NCBI RefSeq assembly: GCF_963576615.1
Contig: NC_088710.1
Coordinates: forward strand, 22,005,114 to 22,069,113
Source: Watersipora subatra
Lineage: Eukaryota > Bryozoa > Gymnolaemata > Cheilostomatida > Watersiporidae
Direction of reading: 5' to 3'
DNA length: 64,000 nucleotides
Shown here one piece after another: positions 34,401-46,400 of this stretch. Position 1 is the first letter of the stretch, and every line of letters starts with the position of its first letter. A model generated the notes under the pieces. The model did no database searches and was not told where the DNA came from. It worked only from the letters and a program-made list of their open reading frames with translations. A program made the translations under genes and the position numbers.

Positions 34401-37400
34401 AATAGCTGTATATAAGCACTGAGTAATTACAACAGCTCACACTGTAAGCCTATATAATAAAAGCACTCAGCATTCTCCAATTTACTACGTATACCAATCA
34501 CAGGTCAGCAACCATGGCTGCTTCTTCCAATTAAGAAACATGACAGATAAATCAAAAACATTTTAATATCAATCACTCTTTTTCAAACTAGCTATCTTAG
34601 TTGATGCGATGCAATTTTAGCTTGTTGATTTCAAGCTAATTATTTTATTCAGTAGACTTCTACCACTTCTTAAAAAACGACTTTGTTGCTTGCGGGGTTG
34701 TCTCTTCTCTACGCCATATACTATAATGAGCAGACAACTTTATCAACAAATAAAAATATCTACCTTGAGCATGAGGAGTTCAGCTTTATCTTGTTCTAAA
34801 AGGAACACTTGTTTATTCATCTCAGCAATCGAACTGCCTCCATCTCTCGCTTCATTTAATAGTTTATCTATTTCCTGTTTAAGGTTCTGTATCTCATTGT
34901 CCTTGATCGCTATAAGATGTGCTCTGTCTGTCATAAACTGCTCCATCTAGTTGAAATTGAAAATGCTTGAATGGAATATTCTAGAATGATAACTTCAAGT
35001 GCTGATGAAAAGGTTTATGCATAGTAGATTACTTTAGAGTAAACAGTATACGCTTAAGTTTCCACATGATGTAAGGGCATGTCAAAAAGAACATTTGCTT
35101 TTGATTGACCTGCTATGACCTGTCATATTGACAACTATAAGGGCATATAATGAACTAAATGAATATGTTGGCAAAGCCCCTCTTACCTCTTGACAATATT
35201 TACATAAAATAGCCGGCTTAGAGATTTGGGTAGAGCTATACTTTCAATATGTATACAAAAGGTTACCTATTCTTGATTTTTGCAGGTATCAGTTAATATG
35301 GATGACAATGTACATATCCCACTAAAACAAAACACACTTTAATTTGGGAGTTTAAAAGCAGACTCACTTTTGACACTAATTTGTATCCATACTTCATTAG
35401 AGTGAGTACACAGCTCTTTATAAGTACTCTCAAACAGTGACTGCTTTTTTGCTTTGTATCTGTTTTGCATGAACAATATTATAATTTTTGGCAAGCAACA
35501 AAATGGTCTCCTACATCATTTTAATCTCATAACATCAAGATTATAATTATGCTCTTTTACCATCTGTATTATAAAATACACAATAGCAGGAAAGTAGACA
35601 ATATTAGAGTGAGAATTTAGCATTTATGATAATTCCAATCCGAACCCTAAATTGCTAAATGCTCATTTTTCTTATTAGCTACAGATGCTAATAATTACAT
35701 ACAGCTAGTTTTTTTTATTGCCAGTTGCCAATTTCTGACTATCAATTGTTATATAGAAATGCTAGCTATAACTTGCTAGATGCTAATAATTAATTGCTAC
35801 TTGTTAGTGAATTTGATGGTTGCCAACCTTCTGTTTGTAGTCACTTTGTAAAGAGGCAACCTCTTGGTTCTTGTTAGCATGAAGTCTGGCCGCATCGACT
35901 TCCATTTTCTCCGTGTCTACCATTAGCTTACGTATTTCGGCTTGCTTTTCCTGCATAGTTGCCTGGCTCTCTGCCAATATAGCGTTTTTTTCCTCTTTCA
36001 ATAGTGACAGCTCTTTACGAAGCCTTTGAATTTCTGCCTCCTTGTCTTTGTTGACAGTATGTAAGTGAGCACTCATATCACCTGTCAAAAGTATTATCTG
36101 GTGTCATTACAATCCATACCATCTGTCAAAAGTGTGATCTGGTGTCAATAACACTCATGTCACCTGCCAACAGTGTCATCCTTTATTATGAGCACTGCCG
36201 CCACCTACCAACTGTTTCATCCAGGGTCATTGGCGCTAATATTCTTTTTTATTAAGGTCTCTAAAAACTATTGTGTTGGCAACCAAAATTGTTTTGGTTC
36301 TTCAGTAGTTAAAAAGGTTATAGCTTAGGAATAAGCTAATTGCCGTTTCAAAATCACAGTCATTTGAAATAGACAGTCGGAAAAGTGATAATGTGTTTAA
36401 TTTCTGTTTGAGAATGTCATTTGAACTTTTATACAAAGAATAACAGGGCTAAATGATTATGAGGGCTGTAGATTAATTTGGTCTACCTAATAAATACTGT
36501 AAATTATTTGCAATTGACCTAATGCAACTCAATTACAAATAAATTACATATCAATTAATTTATATACAAAACCAAGTCAGAATAAAAAGGAAAGGTTTTC
36601 CAATTCATCTGCATTGCAAAGATTATTATAATATTAATATGTAATAATATATAACAGTAATTCAAACTGAGCATTATGAAATGTGTCAGAATTAAAAAAG
36701 CTCAACTACAAACTCAAAAATAAGGTTCAGCTATTACATCATGATTTTTGTTCAAATAAAAACTTGTGCCTTTCTTCTCTTCCGATTTAAATAAAATTTT
36801 TCTATTCGTTATATTATGTGGCTACTTTGTTGCTATCAGCTAACTCCTGAAATTGACCAATCAACATTTGTGACATCTATCAAGTTTCTCACAAGCTTTT
36901 TGCTAACTTTTGGCCATATTGGCTCAATTTTAGCTTGATAAGTAATTAGCAAGTGTTGATCGAAATCCTTTCAGGATACTGCTCTTCAATATGTAGCTTG
37001 AGATCTATACATATCTCTATTAAAATACTCCAATTTGTCATCATGTGTGCGTGAGCTTGCTAGTCTAGGTTAACGCTTTGCACTTCCTATAAGGTTATCA
37101 CTTGCCTATTTCAGAGTATAGACGCTTCATTTCATCCTCCTTCAGTTTAAGAGTTGTCTCATTCTGCTCCAGTATATCCATATGTTTCCTCTGGAATACC
37201 TTAAGTTGGGACTGAAGTCTGAACAGCTCTGAGTCATTAACTGAGGATGCCTTGTCAACCTGATTAGACAACTCCTCAACTTGCTTGGCAAGAGTGTTTA
37301 TCTCATTGTTCTTTGCTGGTTAAACAGGAGTGACAACTCTAATAGATTTGGGAAACACGGTATTTGTTATATTGGAAAAAGGAAGCTGTGATAGTGTAGC

Positions 37401-40400
37401 CATTACATAATTTTTTTAAACTGTGAGTTGCAAGGTAAACGTTTTGCCTTTCCTAATGCTGTGTTGTGAGTCTGCAACATAAATGTTGCAGAACACAATT
37501 AACACAAAATTACATTTTTGTGAATTGTGGGAAAGTATTTTGTTTATTTAAAAAAAATCCAAAACATTTTTAAACCATGACCAAAAATACAAAGCTAAAA
37601 CTGAGAACTTTTTAGAAATTCAGAGAAACCTTGGGCATGTATGATGAAGTAGTTTAAATCAATTGAAATCCTTATTTTTATTTATTTTATCATTTATTAT
37701 TCCTTATTTAACATTTCGTTAGATATTCAACGAAATCTGACTGAAGAGAAAACCGTTTGCTGTGAAATTTTTTTGTGAAAACCAAACATGTTTGAACGGT
37801 TTTGCTAGCGATATTAGTATTATGTCTTTAATAACGTAATATAAAAACAATAAAACAAATATAAAAATTCAGTTTTCATGTTTGCACATTCAGCACTTGT
37901 GAAAAAAATTTATGTAAATGTTAAATGAATGCAAAGAGAGACACACTTGGTTGCAATGCTTAAGCGATTTCAAAGGAAACCTTTCAAAATTAATGTTGTG
38001 ACACATATTAGCAGGTTATCGGAATGTAGAAAGTTTTGTACCAGCTGTTATCTACGCATTATGTTTGAGGTAAAGAGCTAAGGGGTCCAAAAATAAACTG
38101 GGTTTATTAACCTTTCAACATGAGAGCTTGTCGTTCCTCCATGTCAGCTATCTGTCTGTTATTATCTTCATGTTTGATCTTCCAGTGTGTGACAGCACCA
38201 TCTCTTTCCTCCAACCTGGCCGCCATATTGTTTAGTTCATCTCTCAGTCTCTGAGTCTCCAGCTCTCGCTGCTGCTGTATTGCCAACCTGTTAGTCTAAA
38301 ACAACGAGGCACATCAATTGACTACTTGTATCTCTGCTGCTTTTAACAGAAATATGTTATTGCGAATAGTTCTTGATGGCTTCATTTAATAAAATTGTAA
38401 ATTTTTAGAAACAAATTTGATTGAAAGTATTTCAATTGTAAAACCTCAAGTTATGAAGTGCTATTTTAAGTCCAGTACAACGCAATTTCCTCAACATTAG
38501 ATTCAGACGGGCGGATCGAGACGGCTCTTATTATAGTAAAGAATAGTACCTGGCGGTCTGGTGCGCTGTGAATGTCATGCAGGAACAAGATTAATACCTG
38601 ATGATGTGGTCTCTGATGTAGTTCATAGCTGCCAGATAAAAATGCTCAGGTAGCTAGATTGATAAAACCCTACAGCAGCTGCTAAATAGATAACTTTTAT
38701 TTAATGATACTAAATAATAATTCTTTTGATATCAGGAAGAATTTATAAGCCACTTTGATAATTTATGTTGTTACGAACATAGAAAAGACAATTACTTATT
38801 TTTTGTGTTACAACCTGCAAACACAAATTTTAACACACATTAACAGACATTGTTGTGTTACGTGCCACAACGTACCTGGTTGACATCAAGTTCAGATTTA
38901 ACGATAGCCAGTTCTTCCTGTTTATTGGCCAGTTCAACTTCATGGTTTTTGGCTGTATTCACCTTATCCTTCTCTAGGATATCTATCTCTCTCAGGGCCT
39001 CCTTCAGCTGCTGGTTGCAACGATCAAACTCTGCTCGGAGGTCATTTCGTGACTTTCTGCAAAAATTTGTAAATTGGAAATGCCTAACAGAAAATTTTTT
39101 TAACAAAATTGTATTGAGAACTTCCTGCGTGCACTAAATAGTAAAAACCTACTGTGCACATACAATAGTGAAAACTTACTGTGTACATGCAACAGTGAGA
39201 ACTTCCTGTATCTACACACTAGTGAGACCGTCTCTGTACTTACATAATAAAGATAATTTAATTTTGTACTCAAGCAATCACATTAATTTTTACTATCAGT
39301 TAAGATGCGAATATTCTGTCACAGGTTCAGACAAAACTTTATGAAAGTCTCCGCAAGTAAAAGTTTTAAGAAAAGCAATTCTGTTTAGTCGGAGTTCCGT
39401 AAGCGTGACATTATAGCTTGATAAATTAGAGTAAATCCCAATTACCTGAGAGCTTCTAAGTCAGCCCTGAGATTGGGGATCTGCTCAGATTTCATAAATT
39501 CATATTCTCTGATTGCTTTCTCCAGCTCAAAGTTTCTTTTTTCAAGGTTGTCGAGCTCGTTACAAAGTTTCCTCATTTCAACTTCCTGTGGAACAGTTGA
39601 AAATCAATTGGGTGTTCACTGTACACAATTGGGTGTCCACTGTACACAATTGGGTGTCCACTGTACACAATTGGGTGTCCACTGTACACAAGTTCACCGT
39701 ACAACTCTAGCATTAATTTATTGAACAGCAACTCTTTACTTACGGCTAACAGTGTAAGTACCGCATTACAGTAGGTGTTATCTGCTCCTACCTAAGAATT
39801 TGTATTGGCTAATGATAAACAGTGATTGGTTATAAGTTTTAAAGGTAATCTGACAACACCTCAGATTAGAAAAGGTTACCTTAATTAGACCTTTACCCAT
39901 TAGAAGCCAAATTCTCCAAATGGCTACTCGAGACTGATATCAGATACCTGCTAGCAGCTGACAGTTTTAAGAACTCTGTATTGGTGCAAATGATTGGTCT
40001 ATGCTGATTGGTTTACATATACAGATTGGTCTAATTAATGTGCCAAATTTCTTTATTCTAGCTATTGTTATTTTTTTGTTATCATCCGAGTCAGAAAAAC
40101 TTCAAAGCATGGATGGCATCGACAGTTCGAGATATTAGTGATCTCTGCACTTGTTGGAATTTTGAAGAAAATTTCCAAATTACAAAAAAAGCATAAAATG
40201 AATAGTATTTTAGTATTAAATTTTTTTACATGAAAGTTGCCTGAATTTACATGTAGTTGAATAAAATACCCACTATTTCACCTTGTCTACTAAATATAAG
40301 TTTCTAATTTACATTTTGGTATTTCTATCCTCATCTTTAAACCAATGTTAGATCAACCACCATTAGACCAAATGGTATATTGGACGAATCGGTTATAGAC

Positions 40401-43400
40401 TAAATGTTTTTGAACTATAGTTGTCTATTAGACTGATTAGACTTGAACCAATCAAACCCCTCTACATGACCAGCCTTTAACACTGAATTGTAAACAAAAT
40501 AATTGTATACCACACCCGAAGCTGATCGTTTACACCAATAAGTAAATACAGTCATACCTTGACAAGCGATTGTTTCAACATATGAAAAATTTGAGATGCG
40601 AGAAAGAATGTGAGCTAATTTCTGCCCTGAGATACAAATCAAATTTGAGATATGAGCATATGAGCATAGGAGATGGTTCCTGATACGATTGCTAGATAGC
40701 TGAGTATATTAGAGAGCGCTTACAAAAACAGCAGCACTTGATCATTTTTATCAGATCAAAAGAGATTTAAAAAGGCCAACTAAAATTGAATCCTTCGTGA
40801 AGGTGAGGTGAAGACGAAGTTAGGCAAGGCAGAAGAAAAAGCTAAAAATGAAGACAAAATTAGAATTAGTTTAGTAACATGAAATTAAACTTATTTTCAA
40901 GTTTGTCTATATTAAGTCAAATTCATTAAGTTGCATTTAAAGGTTATGTTACAGTGTCACAAAAGTGTTGCGTATCGATTGTGTAGCCTTCAAGTCTTTT
41001 CCATTAGCCACTATTATCTCTCTCAAAGGCAAAACCCCATACAGTAAAGCACATAATAATAGTAATATTTGTTATTCTTGTATATTCGAAAGCTAAACAG
41101 CAACTGACTTACTACATAAGTGAGGCAAAAGAGTAAAGAATTATTACATAAGAATTACATAACAGATGAGTAAAGGCCGGGCCACACGTATCGTGTAATT
41201 TCAACTAATCTGGGAAATTCCATTCGTACGAAATTTCTGACCTGCCACACGGAGTTTCCCCACCATGGATTCGTACGAAACTAACTTCCATCTAGCCAAT
41301 CATAACGCGGTGATAAATTGAAGCCGATTCCGTTTCAATCATTTGCTTAGTACAAACACGCGGGTCAGATCTAAAAAGATAACGATTTGTGAGTTTCTAG
41401 TCGCAATTCCTAATTCCTAAAATCGGTTGCGGAATGTACACGCAAATTAATTTCGACGCCTACAATATAACTGCGCGTTAATAAGGTCGTTTCTACGCAA
41501 CTATAAAAACTGCTGCTAGTTGCACTGAGTAGTTGTAGTGGGCTGTTGTTGTAAATGGTTTCAAGTATACTTTTGAATAGAGCTTGTACATTGATAATAT
41601 TATTACGAACTATTACGTATGTACTACATTGCAAAACGGTTATTTTGTATGACTACAGCAGGTTTTGGCTTGCCCACAAAACCGTTTTACTTTTTTTTCT
41701 AATTACAATACAAATTTGAACCTGACTTCAGCAATTATTAGCCTTGCTACAAAACAGTTATATTTATATTAAATACATATTGGAACCTGACTTTTCAGCA
41801 AATATTAGTCTAGCTACAAAACAGTTATATTTCTATTAAATAAATCCATTACGTCCATGGTACTACTGATTACATATAATCGCCAACACAGTACACAGTT
41901 TTCAAACCGAGTTAGGAACTGCGGGCTAGAAACTCGCAAATCGTTATCTTTTTTTAGATCTGACCAAACATGCGCAAAAGAAAACGGCCTTCAACATTCA
42001 ACTAACCTTTTCAACCGACCAATCAAACAACGATTCGTAGGAATTTCTGACGTTTCGTCCAATTCAGGATTCGTTCATCGTGCGCAACCAACGATGGACG
42101 AATTCGTCCAAATGTCAATTCGTACGAATCGTTTCGTCCAAATTTCGCCGATTTCGTGAGAATTTTGTCTCGTGTGGCCCTACCTTAAGCCAATATGAAC
42201 AAAGAGTCTGACAACGGCTATATACAAATACAAGATAATGACTGGTCAATGTCAACAACTAGTAAATATTCAACAATATTGTCAGATCATAGCCACTAGA
42301 TAAATATTTTTGCTTTGTAAGCGCGACTTGTGAATTAGAACAACTAACAACATTTTTCCCATTTTAATATCCTGTTTTTAGATGTTTGTTCTAAGGGCGT
42401 AAATAGGTTAAATAGCATTAGTTATTTCATATAAAGGAAAAATGATTTAACATGCAAGGGAATTGTCGTATGAGCATAGGACCCTGAATGCGTTGAGCTT
42501 GTATCTCAAGGTATTACAGTAAAACAACCTATAACCTGACAAGTAGGCCTATATATGACAATGTCTATGTTTAGGAGGAGCTAAATACATTGAATGGCTG
42601 CTGATACCTGTGACTGGCCCTTGCTAGTACACTCAGTGATAAGCTGAGAAAGCTGCTTGGCATAGTTTGTCCTCACGGAGAGCATTTCATTTTCTTTGGC
42701 CAATATGAGATTGGAGTGCCTCTTTGTGAGCGCCTCCATTGTCTGGTGGAGTTGTCCCATCTCTTCTTCACCTTGCCTCAGTTTCTCAGTATATGTAGTA
42801 ATGAGTTCTTGTTGGGCCGAACCTTTCATCAACCACTCAATCTATCAGTAACCAGAAACAGGATGAAGTATTATTTAATATGAATAACGGTATATACGAG
42901 AGACATTCAATAAATAAGGTGTATATGTACTATATGTGCATCTACTATATAAACGGCAGTCGTTGTGTGTGTGTCTGTACTTTGGTTTTTCCAGTTATAC
43001 ATATTGAAATATTGGAATGAAGAATCTGTATAGCAGAAGATTTGATTTTCAAACCTTCCATTTGCAAGGCAAATACCTTACCAATTAAGCTACATGAGAT
43101 TGATGGCTTCATGGGGCGATATATATCAATGTGGGTGAAAATACACTACTGCTCTCCGTTACAGCACAACATAATTTTATGCTTTCTCTCATGGCTCTTA
43201 TTAGTAAGCTCAATCGAGTTAGCGATTGGCAATGCGCCAGGCTAATGGCAAGTAGCAGACAACTAAATTGCCTGTCATTGTTTATAAGCTGATTTTAATA
43301 CCTGTGCAAAGCTGGGCATTTTGCTAGTTTATTTATAAAAATAGTTCTATTATAAATGGAAGCCTAATCGATTTTTGAAAGTTTATATAATTTCTACTAA

Positions 43401-46400
43401 TGGCTGACATAATTTTCTTTGTGGATTGTACAGTCTACAATCCACAAAGAAAATTCTCTTTACAGGAGAATGATGAATGTTTACGCAGAAGATCGCTTTA
43501 ACCAGAAAAATGTCTAACAGTGTGCAAAATTGTTTAAAGAAGGCAGGACAAGAGTTGATGATGAAGAGAGATCATGTAGACCTAGTGATGTGAGAGCCTC
43601 TAACATAATTGAAGCAGTTATTAAGCTTGTTCAATTTGAGAGAAGGTAACAGTGAAAGTTGTTGTGAAGTATTTTAGTTTGTCAATTGGTGCAGCTCATA
43701 AAATAGTCATGAGGCACGCTTGTACATAAATTATTTAAACTCAATCTTGTCTTTACTTACAAAATGTCTGTACTTACTTTTGTCTGTACGTACACAATGT
43801 CTTCTATTTTCCATTATTGTGTCTCATTTTATGTTTATTTATCACAATTATCTCTGGAGATTGATTTAAAAACTGCTAAAAACTGCTAAAAACTTATGGT
43901 CTTTCCTTTTGTGGCATTTCATAACAAACTTTAGCGTTTTATTTGAAAGCTGTCAAACTTTTTTACGTTCTCCAAACTGTTACAATCCTCACCATTTTCT
44001 ATTTTCGTTAGTGAACTTATCTTTTATGTACTCATTGCTAGATTTTTACCTTTAACGCTTTTTATATGTTTTGTAGGTCTCTCAATGATTTTCTTTACCT
44101 CTTCCCTCAACTCAGAGATTCATAAAACAAGAGTAATACATACTATTTTTAATCTCAAGTAACTTACCTCATCTCGCATCTCAAATATCCTTGCGTCTCT
44201 CTCCTTGATAAGTTCAATTAATTTGACATTGTCTGTTTCGAGTTTGTCAATCTTTTCTTTCATTCTGGTCGAATCTTCAGTCATTATCACTGAAATTATA
44301 CACCGAATGATGTATGACCAGGACCAGCAGATCAACAACAGCTAAAAACAAGTACTACCTTAAAGAGTATACAACTTCATAAAAGCTGTTTATATAAAAC
44401 ATGAAAGTAAAAAATTATTTATAAAGAATTTTAATGGACTTTAAATTTTCTGAAGCTTCCTATACAAATGACAGTTACTTTCATAAAGCAACCAATAAAA
44501 GAGCCTGATTTGGCAAAAAATTAATTTTAGTATCCATTTTTTATTATGTCATTCGGCATAAATTTAGTTTGAAATTTTTTTTTCAATTATAATATACAAA
44601 TATCATAAAAAGTGCAACAGCTAGACAATCAAATCAAATAAATGGTTCAACATATAGCGTTTAAAATATATTTCTCTGTTAAGAGAATAAATATTAAGAA
44701 GAACATTGTTCAAAAAGCTAGTGATAACTTTGCAAAATAATTGTTATAGGTTGTAAGCTATTGGCTCATATCATGTAAGTTAAAATGAATTGAGGACTTG
44801 TAATTGTCATGTAAAATGGAGACACAACCCATGAAAAATCTTGAAACCGTCAATTGAGTTAAAATACGCATTTACATGTAGCATAACATTGCATTGTATA
44901 TTTGTGTGACCCTAATTTAAAGACACTATTAACTTATCATTATAACCAATTAGACTGAGCTAAAGGTACAAAATCTTCTAAGTAAAGATTCAAGTTATTT
45001 GTGTTCGGGATAGCTGCAGAAAGACATTTTACATGCACAGTTGTGTGATGTAAAATTTGTAAACACATTGTGAATCTTCTATCAAAATAAAAAATTTGAA
45101 ACTGTAGCCCACATCCAAGAGTTGTGATCATCGAGATTGAGTTGTTTGTGTGAACTGTTTATATGCTGGTTTCTAAAAACAACTTTATTTTGAGTTTTTT
45201 AGCTTTAACAGTTATTATTGCAATTTTGTAGTACGGTTACTGTTAGAATTATTCAATACAAAGTTTCCAAAACTGCCTCACAGTAACAGATTTTCTCAAT
45301 TTAATAAAATTTTGAAACTACTTTAAATCACAGTGCATAGCTTTATGCTATTTTTAACTTGTGTTTATCAAGAAAAAGTATGATACACTAATAATTTATT
45401 ACAAATGTCTAGAAGAAATATAAATGTTTCTAGACAAAACGTCTAGTTGTGGCACAGCTAAATAATCAGTACAAATGATGAAGAATAACAAACTAATAAA
45501 GACAACTTACTAAGCATCTCAGCTTTATCGTCTACATGTCCAGATTTAGTTCTGGGAGTTGAAGTGCTGGACCTAGGAGTGAAGCCTTGGTCTCGGCACT
45601 GCTGACCAAACCTTTCTAGGTCAGCAATCTTTTCATGCAACTGAAGAATTGTTTCATCTCTCATTCTTACTATGTATGCTGTAGATCCGCTGGGGGGTTG
45701 CCCACTGTGTAATAATTTCGACCGTACAGCAAAAAAATGTGAAATTGCTTGTTTACAACAGAAACAACTTGGATTAGCTTCTACCTGGTTTTTTTCATCA
45801 CCTAACAATTTTCTTTTAATTTCCTTTTAATACAACAGTTCTCACACATAGTTACAAAGAAGAGCACTCTGCTCACATGTCTATACATAGATGAGATGAA
45901 CTTTATTTTCTTTGTTGTTTAAAGTTGTAAAGCATGCGTAAGCTTTTGCAGTCATCACTTTAATTTGCTAATGAGAGTGTCTATCATGACAGACAACTTT
46001 TCAGAGAGTCAGAAACCTATGAGAACAGCCTACTAGTTTAGAGTTCATCTATGTTGAGAGTGATGTTAACAAGACAACTACCAGTCTACTAACAAATAAA
46101 TAAACTAGTGTGCCTGATGAGATATAATGTTTTGCATACCGGTTATATTGCTCAATGTTAACAGAATGTTTGAAAGTTATAACAACACTGCTAAGAGTTC
46201 AAATAATAATTGTGCTACATATAATGATTTTAGGATATCATATATAGAGACAATACCATTGCTAAAAGTAAGAATAAAGTTAGTAATGTTAGTAGCACAC
46301 TGACTTCCTGCGTACAACCTCTGCTACACTTACTTCTGCTACACTTACTTCTGCTACACTTACTTCTGTTACACTTACATCTGTTACACTTACTTCTGCT

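Larger units (their letters stand above)
40547..42522. mobile_element. TA-type MITE, outer member of a nest
   Basis: The left end is TACAGTCATACCTTGACA; the right end, complemented, is TACTGTAATACCTTGAGA. A truncated relative with CAGTCATACCCTGACATAAG lies near 3309. The element is interrupted by the TTAA MITE at 41171-42188. Confidence 0.65.
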
